A stretch of 64,000 nucleotides of DNA, taken from Polytrichum commune (taxonomy: Eukaryota; Streptophyta; Polytrichopsida; Polytrichales; Polytrichaceae). The translations under genes were made by a program, and so were the position numbers. Every line of letters begins with the position of its first letter. The stretch's first letter is position 1. Shown here piece after piece: positions 33,574-46,477 of this stretch. The stretch spans positions 10,850,001 through 10,914,000 of the forward strand of contig OX485803.1 of assembly GCA_950295325.1 (NCBI GenBank), given 5' to 3'. The notes beneath the pieces were generated by a model that was given only the letters and a program-made list of their open reading frames with translations, was not told where the DNA came from and searched no databases.

Positions 33574-36500
33574 ATGGAGGAGAAGAGAGAAGGATCGTCA
33601 TGGACATCATCTGCCGCGGCATGGCGGACTTCAGTGCTAGCCAAGCATCTCACTCAAGAGTTGTGCTATGGCGCTTTCTTGCAACCCCAGGCATGCTTGG
33701 CTTATGCTCCTCCCGAGGTTAATTCAGGTAAAATTTACCCCTCCCTTAATTGTTTAGAGGTTTTTTTATGCAAAACCCCGAGCTTAAGTCAGGCTAGACT
33801 TTCAAACACTTGGATTGTCTGCATCTTTGTCGGTTGGGCAGCCTTTGCAGACGTCGATCGTAGAAGGCATTCTCTAAGTGTTTCTGTGAAACTGGATTTT
33901 GTACAGGCTAGGCTAGACATTCTTGATTTTGAATCTTTTTTTTTCTTCCCCCTTCGTTGACATCTTCATTCTGAGCAACGGTGATTTTTGAGAAGCTGTA
34001 TGTGTTTTTGAAACTAGAGAGAAGGGGGCTCTACGCCAGATTGCTGAAGTTGGGTCACTCAGAAACTGTTTATATCTCCAAGAAGGGTTGCAATTGCAGC
34101 ATACTGCTTTATTTTGTGCAAGGAGAGTACTAAAATTGAGTGGTTTGGGTTGAAAGAGCCTGTTGATGTGGTGGATGTTCCGAAACTGTTTGGGGCTTTT
34201 GGGATGAAGTTGCAAGATGTGATGGAATCTGCCATGAACTGGGTATCAAAATTTGTCTTCAAACAGTTGCGATGAAAGTTGTGATGAAAGTCAAACTAGA
34301 GGTCCTTTGCAACCCCTGTAAGATCTCTAGACTGAATTTTATTTATTTTCACTCTTTTTCCAGAGAACGAAGTGAGCTGGGTTTGAGGAATCATTGGGTT
34401 GTTGACATCTTTTGTTTCAATTCTGTGCAGATGCCCCTGCTTTTGATAAGTCTGTGATGCGATTTATGTTGGATGGACATAACCTAGAAGTCAGAGATGC
34501 CATGTTTGCATTGATGGCTGGTAGTGATCTTTTTGTGTCCAAAAGAGTGGGTGACCAAGTTTTTGTGTCTCCTGATTTCAACCAACCCATGGAGAAACAA
34601 AGAGAGAAAACTATGCAGCGAATTCTTTTTTTACTCAACAAAGGGATCTTCAAGGGCTGGCTGACGAAGCAATCGCCTGAGGATTCGCTGCGGCGAGCTG
34701 CAATTTTTGAAGCGTTGGGCACTTTTGATCATTCTCTTGCTATCAAGCTTGGAGTCCATGTCACCTTGTGGTGAGCATTCATCTCAAATCAAAGTTTTTC
34801 TTAATGCAGATTTCTGAAAATGTATTTAAGGTTTTATTGATTGCACTATATGCACTGTCCTTGACATCTGCTGAAAACATAATGCGAGTCCAAGAGTTGG
34901 AGTTTTTTGAGAGTAATACTAGGGTTTGGGGATGGTTGTGCTACAGGGGAGGCTCCATTCAATTTTTGGGGACAAAAAGACACCATGACAAATGGTTGCA
35001 GCTGACTGAAGACTATGTAGTCAGAGGATGTTTTGCAATGAGTGAACTTGGCCATGGCAGTAATGTATGTTTTTAGTGCCCCAAACTGCATCTATGTTAT
35101 ATCAACGGCTGTGCATCCAGAGCAAATTTCTTTATGTTGATTTTCGGTTTCCAATCTTGAGCATTTACCAAGAATTATTGTTTGCAAACATCCGATCACG
35201 TAAATTGGTTTTTTCAGGTGCGGGGAATTGAAACAGTGACAACATATGACTCGTCAACACAAGAGTTTATAATTGATACTCCCTGTGAGTCTGCTCAGAA
35301 GTACTGGATCGGAGGTGCAGCATTGGTAATTCTCTTTAAAGGTTTTTTTCTTTTGAATGATTGATAAGTATTTACTCTTGTTTAAAGCATCAGATGCCTA
35401 TCGTTTCTCAATCTTGGATGATGCAGTGCAATGTATCAGTTTGCTGCTATGACGCGTATAATTTACTGTTATAATTATATGCGCCATCCAAGATCCAGTA
35501 TCACATACTGACGCGTATAATTTGCTGTTATACATGCAGCATGCTACGCATACAATTGTCTTCTCCCAGCTTTTGATCAATGGAAGAAATGAGGGTGTTC
35601 ATGCTTTTGTTTGTCAAATACGGGATGAAAATGGACGCGAGTGTCCTGGTGTTCGGGTCGCTGATTGTGGTCACAAGATTGGATTGAATGGCGTTGACAA
35701 TGGTCGTATATGGTACGTTCTCTTATGTTAGTGAAAGTTGGATGTTTCAATAAACATCCATGCTCACAGTTGTCACATTGCCCTGATTAGCTTTAGGCAG
35801 TGCTAATGTAATTTAGGCTAATCAGGAATGACCCTGAAAGGATGCATTGTTTGAACTTCCCATGCTAGTTACAAATGCAATATTTTTTGAGAATAAAGTG
35901 TACAAATCGTGGTGCTTCTAAATTTGAAGGGTGATGAAAACATTTATTTTCAGCTTGAAGTGATACAATATTGACATGTTGGAACCTGATTCTGCCTTGG
36001 ATTGCAGGTTTGACAAAGTGAGAATTCCTCGTGAGAATTTGCTTAATGCAGTTGCTGATGTTACTCCAGATGGGCGCTACGAAAGTGCCATCAAGGACCC
36101 AGATCAGGTGTGTGGTTGTCAAGTTTGATTGTTTGAGCAACAACAATACCTATATTAGGCCTTTTTATTTTATTTTAATCAATTTCTGCAACAACACTGT
36201 ACATTTTGGTCAGTTTTGGACACCCGTGTGATGAAATAATAAATTCTCCAGGTGCCACATAGGACACATAAATGTTCTTGACCAATGACAACATGACAGG
36301 TGAAACTTAGAGGTTTAGGCATTCATGGGTAGAATCAAATATTTACAAAAATGATAGGCACGCAGGGTATGGAGTAATGTGCAATAACTTCCTACTTATG
36401 TCCCATTGTTATCTTACATTTGTCTGGGCCTCATTTGAAAGTTATTTTGTACATGTATGCAGAGATTTGGTGCCTTTATGGCCCCTCTTACATCAGGTCG

Positions 36501-39500
36501 GGTTACGATTGCCGTAAGTGCTATTTATCAAGCCAAAGTGGGTTTGGCCACTGCAATTCGATATGCATTGACGCGGCGTGCTTTCTCGCTTGCCCCAGAT
36601 CAGCCTGAGCTACTACTTTTGGATTATCCTAGTCACCAGCACCGATTACTCCCTCTCTTAGCCAAGACGTGAGTTCTCCATTCTCGTCTTTCACAAACAT
36701 TAGGTAGGAGCTCGAATGACCATATTACAGCTACTGATCATTGGTAATCTTAGAGTTCTTGCTGTTTAATCTTATCATACATTTTTTGTGTTCATCACCT
36801 AAATTCAAGCAAGTTGATGAGTGTGTGTGCTGCAGATATGCGATGAGCTTTGCTGCTGTGGATCTTAAAAAATTGTATATGAAGCGAAGGCCGGAAGATT
36901 CAAAGGTTATCCATGTGCTGTCAAGTGGTTTGAAAGCCATCTTCTCATGGCATAACATGCACACCCTCCAGGTTGGTCTCAGTCTACTTCTCAGTATATG
37001 TTTTCTTGCTTCTCTGTGCACTTTTGTGATGACATTGGTCTTCTGGGAGGTGGCCATTCAGTTCAACCCCAGAGCTTCTTTGCTGTGCAAACAAGGATGT
37101 TTTGGAGAATTTTTTGACGGTTGGTCAATATCACTATGATATCTTTCTTTGATTGCCTATGGAGTGAAGGTTTGTGACATCTATTTCATTTTTGTACACA
37201 AAGCTGTGTTCCCATGGGAGCTCCTAACAATCGTTGTTTTTATGGGCATTTCTGTGATGACATTGGTGTGGTGTGTTTTTGGAGAGATTTTTTTGATGGT
37301 GGGTCAACATGAATATGATATTTTTCTGTGATTTTTGATTTATTACGGAGTCAAAGTTCGTGACATTTATTCCATTTCTGTACACGAAGTTGTTTCCTGA
37401 CAAGAGGTCCTAACAACTGTTGCAAAACCTCCATGGTGTTGTAGGAATGTCGAGAGGCATGTGGAGGCCAGGGCCTGAAGACCGATAACCGAGTTGGTCA
37501 GCTGAAAGCAGAATATGATGTGCAGTTGACATTCGAAGGCGACAATAACGTACTCATGCAACAGGTTCTAGTTCCCAACTTCATTGTGTGTGCACGATAA
37601 TTTTCTCTATTCCAACATTCAAAGATCATCACTTGATTTTCCATGGTTCTTGCTTGTGTTTCTTCATTTGATTTGTCTAGTTTTCTGGACACATATTATG
37701 ATGGCAGGAGCTGGAAATTTTAGAGTTTAGGACTCAGCCTTTTCCTGTGTCATTGCAGGTGAGCAAAGCACTTCTTGCTGACTACATCGCTGCGCAAAGG
37801 AAGGGAAGACCCATGAAGGGTTTGGGCTTGGAACACATGAATAGCTCTCGCCCGGTCATTCCTGAGGAACTTAAGAGCAACTTACTTCGTGATCCTTCAA
37901 CTCAGGTACAATTTATAACATTAAAAAACTTTGTCAAGGAAATGCTTTACTTGAAATCCTTAGACCTGTATTTTTGCACAGGCTGGGTATGGGTTTTTTG
38001 GTTGTTTATTGTAATTTTAATACTTTTTAAGCTGTTGTGCTTTGTGCCTTAACTGGTGAGTATGCATGTACCAGTTGTCACTCTTCCAGCTACGAGAACG
38101 AGGATTATTGGAACTCTTGACAGCACAGGTCACGAATCTTGTGAAACAAGGGGTCTCCATGACAGATGCCACCATCTCGGTATCTTTCCATTCAAAGTTC
38201 AATACCCATCCAATTATCTGTTGGATTTTTTTTCATTTCTATGATATTTGTGAATGATTTTTCGATGCTGAAACAGTGTGAAAGGTTTCTGTTCGTTGTG
38301 TGACAATTTTATGTGGTTTGACATTTTGTAATTTAAATTATATTCTTGGAAGTGAATATGTGGATAGAGAATGGGAGGTTGAGTTGGGCTTTAACTCTTT
38401 TCTTTGTCATGCAGTGCTATCAATTAGCAGAGGATCTGGGACAAGCATTCTCTGAGCGCTCAATCTTGGAAAGCTGCTTGAGAGCAGAGCAGAATGCAAC
38501 AGGCTCGACAAAGGTAGAAAGGTTCACAGAACTCTAATTTGTGATAGCACAATCTCCAGGATATTATACATTGTACAAATATTTTCTCTTTCTGTTCTTA
38601 CACTACAAGTTTCTAACAACAACTCTTGTATTTTCAGGAGATTCTTAGCTTGTTAAGGTCACTCTACGTGCTATCGGCTGCAGATGAGGAGCCTGTTTTC
38701 TTGCGGTTAGTGTCAACCTATGCAAATGCAATATTTTATGTCGTTAATTATTTACTTCTGGATAGCTACACCATTAATAATGTTTATTCTAGAGTAAACT
38801 TACTTTTAATGGTTACACTAATTTCAAGAGTGGAAATTGGTGCAAATATTGCAATACACAGGGTATTTTGGACAATGAGAAATTTAACTACATGATCCGC
38901 CTAAGTGTGCTCGATTCATTCACTCAATGGACCTAAATTCCTGAACTTTAAGAAAACAAGCTCACAGACATCCCACTTCAATGAGCCACCAGTGAAAGTT
39001 ATAGTGTACGCTACACTAATTCTCATTCTCATATTCTCCCTCTTTAGACAAGGTGTACATAAGGTAAGCGGGTCTTAAATAGACGCTTTTCCTTTTGCAC
39101 CCACTTCTCATAGGATATGAATCACAAAATTAGTGCAAGATGAATAGCAAATCCAAATTGTGCCCATAGCCATTTTTTTCATAATTGTTGGAGCTCATAT
39201 GAATGTCTTATTTATTATCAAAGTAAAGATTCTCTTTCTCATTAAATGATCTTATAAGTGCCCCGAATTATGTTGACTTTTGAGCCTAGAATGGTTATTA
39301 TATTTTGAGCACGTTGTCCAATCTCTTTTAACACATGATGCCTTTTTGGTATCCGTTCTTTGAGCCACACCTAACCACACACCACTCAAATATAGGTGTT
39401 TGTTGAAGATGAGTAATCGAATTAAGGTAGACAACTCTTATTTTAGTTACTCCCTCCGTCCCAAAATTATTGTCCTACTCCCGGGAGTTTAATATCCCAA

Positions 39501-39806
39501 AATGTTTGTCACAAGAATCACTTTGATAATAAATATTAGATTCATACGAGCTCTGGTATGACCTTAGGTTTGACCTGCAAGACGTGGATTTTGAGCTTGT
39601 TGTGGATTTTTTGTGAATCATGCAGATATGGCTACTTGACACCAAGGCAGTCACAGCTGATCCGCACCGAGGTTGCCACCCTTTGTGGAGAGCTTCGGCC
39701 ACAAGCATTGAATTTGGTGGACTCTTTTGGCCTCCCACAGTCCTTCCTTGGTCCCATTGCCTCTGACTGGGTTGAATACAACTCATGGAAGAATGTACAA
39801 GCTTAA
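33574..39806 (+). CDS. ACX3: acyl-CoA oxidase, ACX3 (medium-chain) type, 14 exons
   Basis: Fourteen exons: 33574-33727, 34431-34770, 34947-35064, 35218-35325, 35540-35712, 36008-36107, 36463-36668, 36836-36971, 37445-37564, 37759-37905, 38090-38179, 38415-38513, 38638-38705 and 39626-39806. All introns are GT/AG and in phase, giving 679 residues (plant ACX3 about 675). Peroxisomal acyl-CoA oxidases use FAD and oxygen to make trans-2-enoyl-CoA and hydrogen peroxide, the first step of fatty acid beta-oxidation. Family segments: FKGWLTK, the flavin-domain [11 protein letters not shown] (194-204), [60 protein letters not shown], and TFEGDN with the expected catalytic Glu at 476. The C-terminus (NVQA) has no PTS1; residues 18-26 (RTSVLAKHL) resemble a PTS2. 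A TTG-started extension was rejected. Intron 8 is tandemly duplicated; intron 13 holds repeats. Apparently functional. Confidence 0.96.
37027..37430 (+). repeat. tandem duplication inside ACX3 intron 8
   Basis: A unit of about 229 bp starting TGATGACATTGGT at 37027 recurs at 37256. Shared parts include GTTTTGGAGA, TTTTTTGA(C/T)GGT(T/G)GGTCAA, TTCGTGACAT and CCTAACAA. The second copy is diverged and slightly shorter. Confidence 0.75.
39065..39440 (+). repeat. dispersed repeat A copy in ACX3 intron 13
   Basis: GAGCTCATATGAATGTCTTA, CATTAAATGATCTTATAAGT and ACACCACTCAAATATAGGTG match the other A copies. Just downstream, TA then CTCCCTCCGTCCCAAAATTA (39450) is a lone Stowaway-type end with no partner, a truncated MITE. 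Confidence 0.75.
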
Positions 39807-40858
39807 ATTACAATTGTATCTAGCTTACTACCAATTGGAAAGAGATACGTGCTGGGGCTGACATTGCTGTCAACATGTCTAGGAGGAAACGTGAATAGAT
39901 TTGTAACTGCTTAATAACATAAAAATTGTTTTACTCTGGACACATCATGTTCTTGATCTTCCATGTCTTGAGTATCACCTCGTCCCTGTTGTCATAAGGT
40001 AGATGGGTCTTAAATGGTTACTTTTTTCCAACTAGCCCACTTCTCCTAGGATATGAAACACTCAATATGGTTAGCAAATCCAAATTAAGGCTATAGTCAC
40101 TTTCCTCGTGATTTCGGAGCTCATATGACTATCTTATCCAATTTTCAAAGTGAAGATTCTTGTGCTCATTAAATGGTCATGTAGGTCCTCCCCAATTTTG
40201 TTGACTATTGAGTCTTAGATAGTGATCATTTTTGAGCACGCAGATCAATCTCTCTTAAACACATGTCTTTTTGCTATCCAGTTTTGGAGCCATGCCTAAC
40301 CACATACCACCCAAATTTAGGTGTTTGACTAAGAGAAGTAATGGAACCAGGCACGTCTACCTCAAAGTTCATGTGCTTGTAATCATCAACTTCAGGGATT
40401 TTCAAAATTGAGGTTTTTACATTTTACTGCAACATATGTAGAGTTTGGTGTTTCAAAATGGATTCAAAGATGTAACACTCACCCCAATCGATCAAAACAA
40501 GTGATTAGACATCGTGGTTGTTATGAAATGGATAGTGAAAAATGCTTCCTATGATTTAATGTTTTATCTTTATTTTGGGAAATAGGAAAGGCCTAAATCT
40601 CACAAATGATCAGCAACAGTTTAAGGAATGCACTTGATAAGTTTCATCTAAAAGCACTGTTGAGGATTTGGACGAGTACTTGCACATTATATTGGACCTT
40701 GTAGTTTATCTATTCAACTGCATACCAAACTTTATTTCTAAGATTTTAACAACCTCGAAACTCGTATAGTGACCGATACTTGTTTTGTTGTGCTGGTTCA
40801 TGACTTAATATAAAATAAAGAATGTCGAGGTTGTTGTTGCACCACTCTTGTAATGTGT
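39807..40858. other. 3' flank of ACX3; repeat A copy at 40005-40375
   Basis: 40005-40375 carries GTAGATGGGTCTTAAATGGT, GAGCTCATATGACTATCTTA and CATACCACCCAAATTTAGGT, the clearest repeat A copy. The rest has no gene. Confidence 0.65.
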
Positions 40859-40860
40859 TA

Positions 40861-41177
40861 CTCCCTCTGTTTCACAATAAAACCATGGTTTCTGCATAAA
40901 CTCCGTGCCAGAATAAAACCATGGTTTCGTTATTACCACTACTCATGCCTATCATTCACGGCTAACAACGGCAGTGCAGCAGGGCCTACTAATAAATATG
41001 GTATATTTATCTAAGAAGCTACAGTAGCCTCGGTAAATACTGTATACTCCGTGCCAACTTGCTAATTTTTGGCAGCTCCCAATTTTGGTTAAAAAACGCA
41101 TTGTGGTTCAAAGATGGTCACTGTTCTTAATCCCGCACTGAAATAGAAACCATGGTTTTATTGTGAAACAGAGGGAG
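40861..41177. mobile_element. Stowaway-like MITE, 317 bp
   Basis: The ends CTCCCTCTGTTTCACAATAA and (reversed) CTCCCTCTGTTTCACAATAA are identical, and the identity continues through AAACCATGGTTT. TA flanks at 40859-40860 and 41178-41179. Unusually, a 70-bp direct repeat lies outside both ends (about 40787-40857 and 41184-41255). Confidence 0.92.
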
Positions 41178-41257
41178 TAGTATTGTTGTGCTGGTTCATG
41201 GTTAAATATAAAATAAAGAATGTCGAGGTTGTTGTTGCACCACTCTTGTAATGTGGT

Positions 41258-43245
41258 AGTAGTATAGACTAGATTATTATGAAGTCTCAAAAGTTAACTC
41301 AACTAGGCTATCACAAAGTCAAGTGGATAAGAATGGATTAGTTACAATCTAGTTGACTACTTTTAGTGGCAATCTTGCTATTCATAATACTTGTAACTCC
41401 TCGTAACTCCTCTTATCTTGGACAAGTTGCATGGCGGTGAGCACTATACATGAGGAAGGCTTGCATGACAAGGGGGCTCCTTCCTCATGGCTCTAAGGTG
41501 GCTTGGTTCATCTCTCTCTCTCGTTGCTAGCTTGAGGATTCGATTTATATTTTTAGTCCGAGCTTTGTGAGCTCATGACAACTCCCCACCATCACTCACC
41601 ATTTTGGAAAGGGGGAAATGACCGAGGAGGGGCATGGGTGCAACGGGCTTAGACAACACATGTCAAAATAGTGCTTTATGATGGACTTTGCAAGGTCTTC
41701 CATTTTGTTGTGAAAGGATCTCAAAATTAAATTATCTTAAATATATCATAATAATAATAATAATAATAAATTTATGGCATTTTAACATTCCCATGATATA
41801 TAACTTGCAATATGATTATTAATACTATTATAATTATGTCAATTCATAAATGAATAATTGAAATTTTCATAAAGCAAAAGGGTGCAATATCCTAGCTCTG
41901 CACCGCATTTTGTTGGAAATAAATAATCATAAGTGGAGACTACAACAAGAAGTGGACGGCAAGCAACACAATTTCAATCTAAAAATGTAAGCAACAAATG
42001 AAAGTAAGAAACATTTCTTATTTAGTCCATTATTGCATCATGGAGTTTGATTTCATTTTTATAATTAATTAGTGAGAATTCACTTATCTTAAGTAAGAAA
42101 TTAGGTCAAAATTGGATTTCATAATCCACACACCCTTGCAGGTTATGGTGGAGTTGCCACCCCAGGTTGTAAAAGATATGTTTATGTACCTACTTGTGTG
42201 TTGTGATTGTCCTATGTGTTGTGATTTTTGGATTGCCTTAGTTTTAGGCATAGCACATTAATTTTCTTAAATGAAAGGCTTGCAAGATTATGTGTATTGG
42301 GATTGATGAATTTGTCACCGAGGGTGAGGGTGTGAGGTTGACTAACATGGTTACTATACTTTAGCTTGAGTGCTACATTGTATTGGCCTATTGGTGTGGG
42401 CCATAATAATTCTTTAGAACCAATAATGTGGGCACATTAATTTTCAACCCACACCAAATCTCTAATTACAAATTAGTGTAGACTAAAGTATAAATTATAT
42501 ATATATATATATGGTTAGGAAATTGATGTGGTGATTGTTTATTTTATATATAGTTTCTTAGAACCATGTTGATATGAAACTTTGTCGTCTGGGTCATAAA
42601 TCTCTAGGAAGATTTAAGAGGAAACTTGAGACCTTTGGGTCCCCATTCTTTCCATCCGTACTAGACAATTAGGGTGGCCCACACTAAATTGCCACCTAGA
42701 CCAACATGATAATTAGTATATTTAGGGCATCTCCAAGCATCATTAAAATTTGTACTCTTTATATTTGGATTTGTAGGTTTTTTGGAGTATAGCTGCATTT
42801 TGGACCCACTTGCAAAGCCCAAATGTTTCCAATTTGTTAGTGCCAATCATTTATGTCAAAGGACTTCAAAATGTAGTTGGTGGGCAATAGAATACTAGGA
42901 CATGTACATGGATTGCATGGACCGAGTGAGCATGCTACCTCAAGAGCTCATTAAAATTTGATTATTGGGAAAAATGTTTTGAGGCAATGATTGGAGACGC
43001 TCTTTATTCTTGGCGGGTTCATTGCTAAAGATAGTTGTTGTGGCTGTATAGATCTTGATTGCCTTTTTATAAATTGGTTACATATACTTTGTGTTTGTCT
43101 CTTCGTTGTGGGTTCGGTCTATATTGGGTTATATTTAAGTACATTTTACTTCCTTGAATGAAAATTTCATAAGAAAAGAAACAACTCCTTATATGGTTGA
43201 AACCAAGGTTTAAGAAGATCCAAAGTTCACAATTCATTAGAAAAG
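41258..43245. other. no recognisable gene; AT-rich with simple repeats
   Basis: (AAT)n at about 41747-41770 and (AT)n at about 42497-42512. GGAGTTGCCACCCCAG at about 42151-42166 resembles the right end of the 8-bp-TSD element at 46478-48760 and may mark another insertion whose other end I could not find. No ORF has a recognisable domain. Confidence 0.45.
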
Positions 43246-43247
43246 TA

Positions 43248-43388
43248 CACCGTTCATGGTGTTTAGTGTCACTTACTATTTGAAATTACACAATGCAATA
43301 AATGGTTAGTAAATTTTATATTCTCAATAAATAGTTATAGCATTGTGTAACTCCAAATAGTAAGTGATACTAAATACCATAAACGGTG
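43248..43388. mobile_element. short TA-flanked MITE, 141 bp
   Basis: CACCGTTCATGGTGTTTAGT at the left and its inverted counterpart (CACCGTTTATGGTATTTAGT) at the right pair for about 50 bp, almost the whole element. TA at 43246-43247 and 43389-43390. It would fold into one long hairpin. Confidence 0.85.
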
Positions 43389-44209
43389 TAGTGAGCTAAA
43401 TAGCAATAATGTAGACTTATGATTACATTTAGTTACTCGTAAATACTAAGGCCATTTCATACTACAACTATACTTAAAGTTGGGGAGCACTGTTTATATT
43501 TTCACTTTTCCACTAAGATATGGGTCAATCACTTAATCTACAAGTGAAAGTGAAGTTATTTTTTGAAAGTTAGGCCTTCGAATGTAAATGCACTTAGTAT
43601 GGATTAATGGGCCCTCTAAAATATAAGTGACATGAATTTCAGTTGGGTAGGGTAGTCTGAGGAGGGTTGCCTTGCTTGACACAAAATGACCCATGGTTTC
43701 ATATCCTTTGACACCTCCTTACCCCGAATGAGTTCGTAAGGGGGGGATAGTGTCTTCTGAGTCAAAGACACCCCGATACACACTGTACGCCCGTTGATCT
43801 TGCCCTCCGGTAGATGGAACTAGGCTACATCATGCCCATCCTTTTGTTGCCATCACATAATTTCAATCACGTATTTAAGTTACAATAATTGTGCTTATCT
43901 TATGACTTAAGTGTTCACATGATGATAAATCTAGATGTTGTCATTGCCCTAGCTCTAATGACGTATGTTACATGGCCAAATTATCATGAGTTACATCATA
44001 TGGATTAAAAAATAGAATTTAATAGCATTTTCATTGGAAAGCGAAGTGGATCGTATATATAGTAAACAAATTACATTTTCATGATTTACATTTTGTGTAT
44101 GTGATAGGAATTTATCACATTATATTGAGAACCTTAGTATACATACATGAGTCCATTAATTGGTGTACCAGATTACTATGTATACTCTTTTCTCTTTACA
44201 AATTTTGTA

Positions 44210-46477
44210 TGATATATGGTGGGAATTAATGGTGTTTGTTCTTTAGACATCACCACAACTTGTATTTGGTACTCCATGTGTAGTATAACACTATTTCTGT
44301 AGTGTCCGCACCCTCTGAATTGATATGGTCCACCTTATTTTTAAGAACTATCTTTTCAAAAGTAACTTAATAATTAATGGTATGGATGCCTATCACATCG
44401 ATCTGTTGCATCTAATAGCCGGTTTACACCATGGACCATGAAGTCGGACCATGGACTTAAAAAAGCAATACACAAAGTTTTTGGGCCCTCACTAGGTGTA
44501 AACCGAATGTGGACTAAGAGGAATGACCATGCACCCATAAGTGAATGTGCTGATTTTTTTGTAATTTATGCCCAAAAAGGGCAGTTTTGAAAAAAATAAA
44601 GTTTGACCATTCTCTTGTCTTCTCGTCTTCATCTTCTTTCCCCCCCCCAAAAAAATCATTGAAATTTATTATAACAACGTTTTTCCTGCCGTGGGCCCCT
44701 ACCTATTTCTACTATAGCCTCTTTTTTGCCTCTCCCACCGCAAAACCACGGGGAGGTCACTCAGTAGGATTTTTGTGTACCACGTGCGGCGGAGGGGTAT
44801 TTGTTTAGGGGCTATTTACCTCCAAGGCACGAATTAAAAGCTCCCTATAATTACATAATATTCTAAAATGGCCTATTTTTTTGTACCCTAGCATTACTTA
44901 TAATGCCCATGTCATTGAATTTTTTTGTAGTCTATATTCCTTTTAATTTAAAAAACTAAATTTAAGAATGTATGCAATGCAAAAGTGATGGGAAAAGCAT
45001 GGCAACAAAAAATATAAAAATTACGTACCATTGCAAAAACCAAGTACAAAAACTTAAAGTGAAAAACTTAAAGTGGATCGTTTCAGACCTGCTCTTCAAG
45101 GTTTCCGCATCAGATCACGCAGCCTGGCTAAAAAACTCTACACAAGATTGGAGAAGAGGATGACGACAAGCAATCCTAAACCCTAAACACAACGGTGAGG
45201 CTCAAATGTTGTGCACAAACAGGCGCCCTACAATCGGGTTGAAGAGTTTCAAAAGAGAAGGGGAGAAAAACCACCAAGAGAAGTCTGGCATAGAGTTAGG
45301 CTTCCAATTTCATTCATTTTTGGGTGAATGATGAGTAATTTTTCATCCATCCCTCGTGAGGCATGCGTACGAAATTGATTCTACTAAACATACATCCTAA
45401 GATCCTTATTTTCAGCCCCTATATTATTTTTACTAGAAGGGAATGACCCATATTTTATACCTGCCTATTTTACTTGTAATGGGCTTATGTACTTTTAATG
45501 GACCCTTCATTATTTGGAATTCTTTTATAATTTTTATGTCAAATGATTTTAATCCTCCCTACATAATGCCACACGTTGTTTTTAAAATGCACTAAGTGAC
45601 CTCCCCGTACACAAAACCCATTGGACCATGTTAGTTGATAATGTAGGCCTTAAAATTTGTCTTTTGTAACCTTGGTTGTGCATTTGCTTAAATCATGCCA
45701 TGCCAACATGTAAGTCTTAATTGATAGGTATCATGTTCTTTGTTCGGGGACCCGAGGGGCTTGTCACTTGGCACACAAACTACTTAGCCAACAACATAAC
45801 ATCATTCAGCCATGTGGGTCACTTCCATTGACCCTGGAATATGTCAAATTAATTTTGTGAGCCCCATGAACAAAGCAATAATACTTGTTCATTATTCATA
45901 CATTTAGGTTGACACTTGGAAATTTGGGTGGAGTTATAATCCTGGCACTTTCACATAAAACATTGTTCATCCCGACATTCTCCACAAGAAGCATTGTTCA
46001 TCCTGGCGCCATTCATAGTAGAACTTTTCACTGAAAATACCAACACTATCATGATATTCATACTATTTATTTTGACATTATTCACTATTCATACATGTGT
46101 CAATTTCTTCATATTATCTAAGTTTCTTCTAATGAAGATAAGATAGTCAAGGCCCATGTTAGATGCTAAATATAGAATGAATCACAACCATGTAGCTGAA
46201 CAATATTATGGGAGAGGAAATTGTGGAGGGGGAGACAAAATAGTAAGCTAGAAAGGGAAGGTACTTAGGGGGGACATAATGGCCCGGGGAATGATATTAA
46301 GAAGGGAACTCCACCTTGAGAGATGTTACAATGTACAATGGAAAGATAAATACAAGCATACATAGGATAGTAATGTACTCCTAAGTATTTACATGTGTTC
46401 TTCTTTTATAAAAATGGGGGCATGTATGTGGTAGAGTTCAAGGTGGTGCTCATGACCTTCAAGAAAGATGATGCTAC
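44210..46477 (+). repeat. segmental duplication, copy 1 (pairs with 56786-57306 plus 63279-63410)
   Basis: GGTGGGAATTAATGGTGTTT (44219), TTCAAAAGTAACTTAATAAT, CCTTGGTTGTGCATTTGCTT (45670), TAGGTATCATGTTCTTTG and ACCTTCAAGAAAGATGATGC (46456) all recur in order in the second copy. Position 46355-46360 (ACATAGGATA context) is the empty site for the copia insertion. The copy is interrupted by a Tourist-like element (44416-45667) and ends at the 8-bp-TSD element at 46478. Homology resumes at 48769. Confidence 0.8.
44416..45667 (+). mobile_element. Tourist-like element of the 14491/17113 family, right end missing
   Basis: It starts TAGCCGGTTTACACCATGGA after TAA. It shares GGAATGACCATGCACC and GTTTGACCATTCTCTTGTCT with the inverted pair, and GTAGGCCTTAAAATTTGTCT near its right end corresponds to TTAGGCCTTAAAATTTATAT in the pair. 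The closing inverted repeat is absent and the duplicated host segment resumes directly, so about 150-200 bp of the right end have been lost. Much of the interior is diverged. Confidence 0.6.

Noticed and set aside
41108-41290. 60-codon minus-strand ORF
   Set aside because: It spans the end of a Stowaway-like MITE and the duplicated flank; no protein-like pattern.
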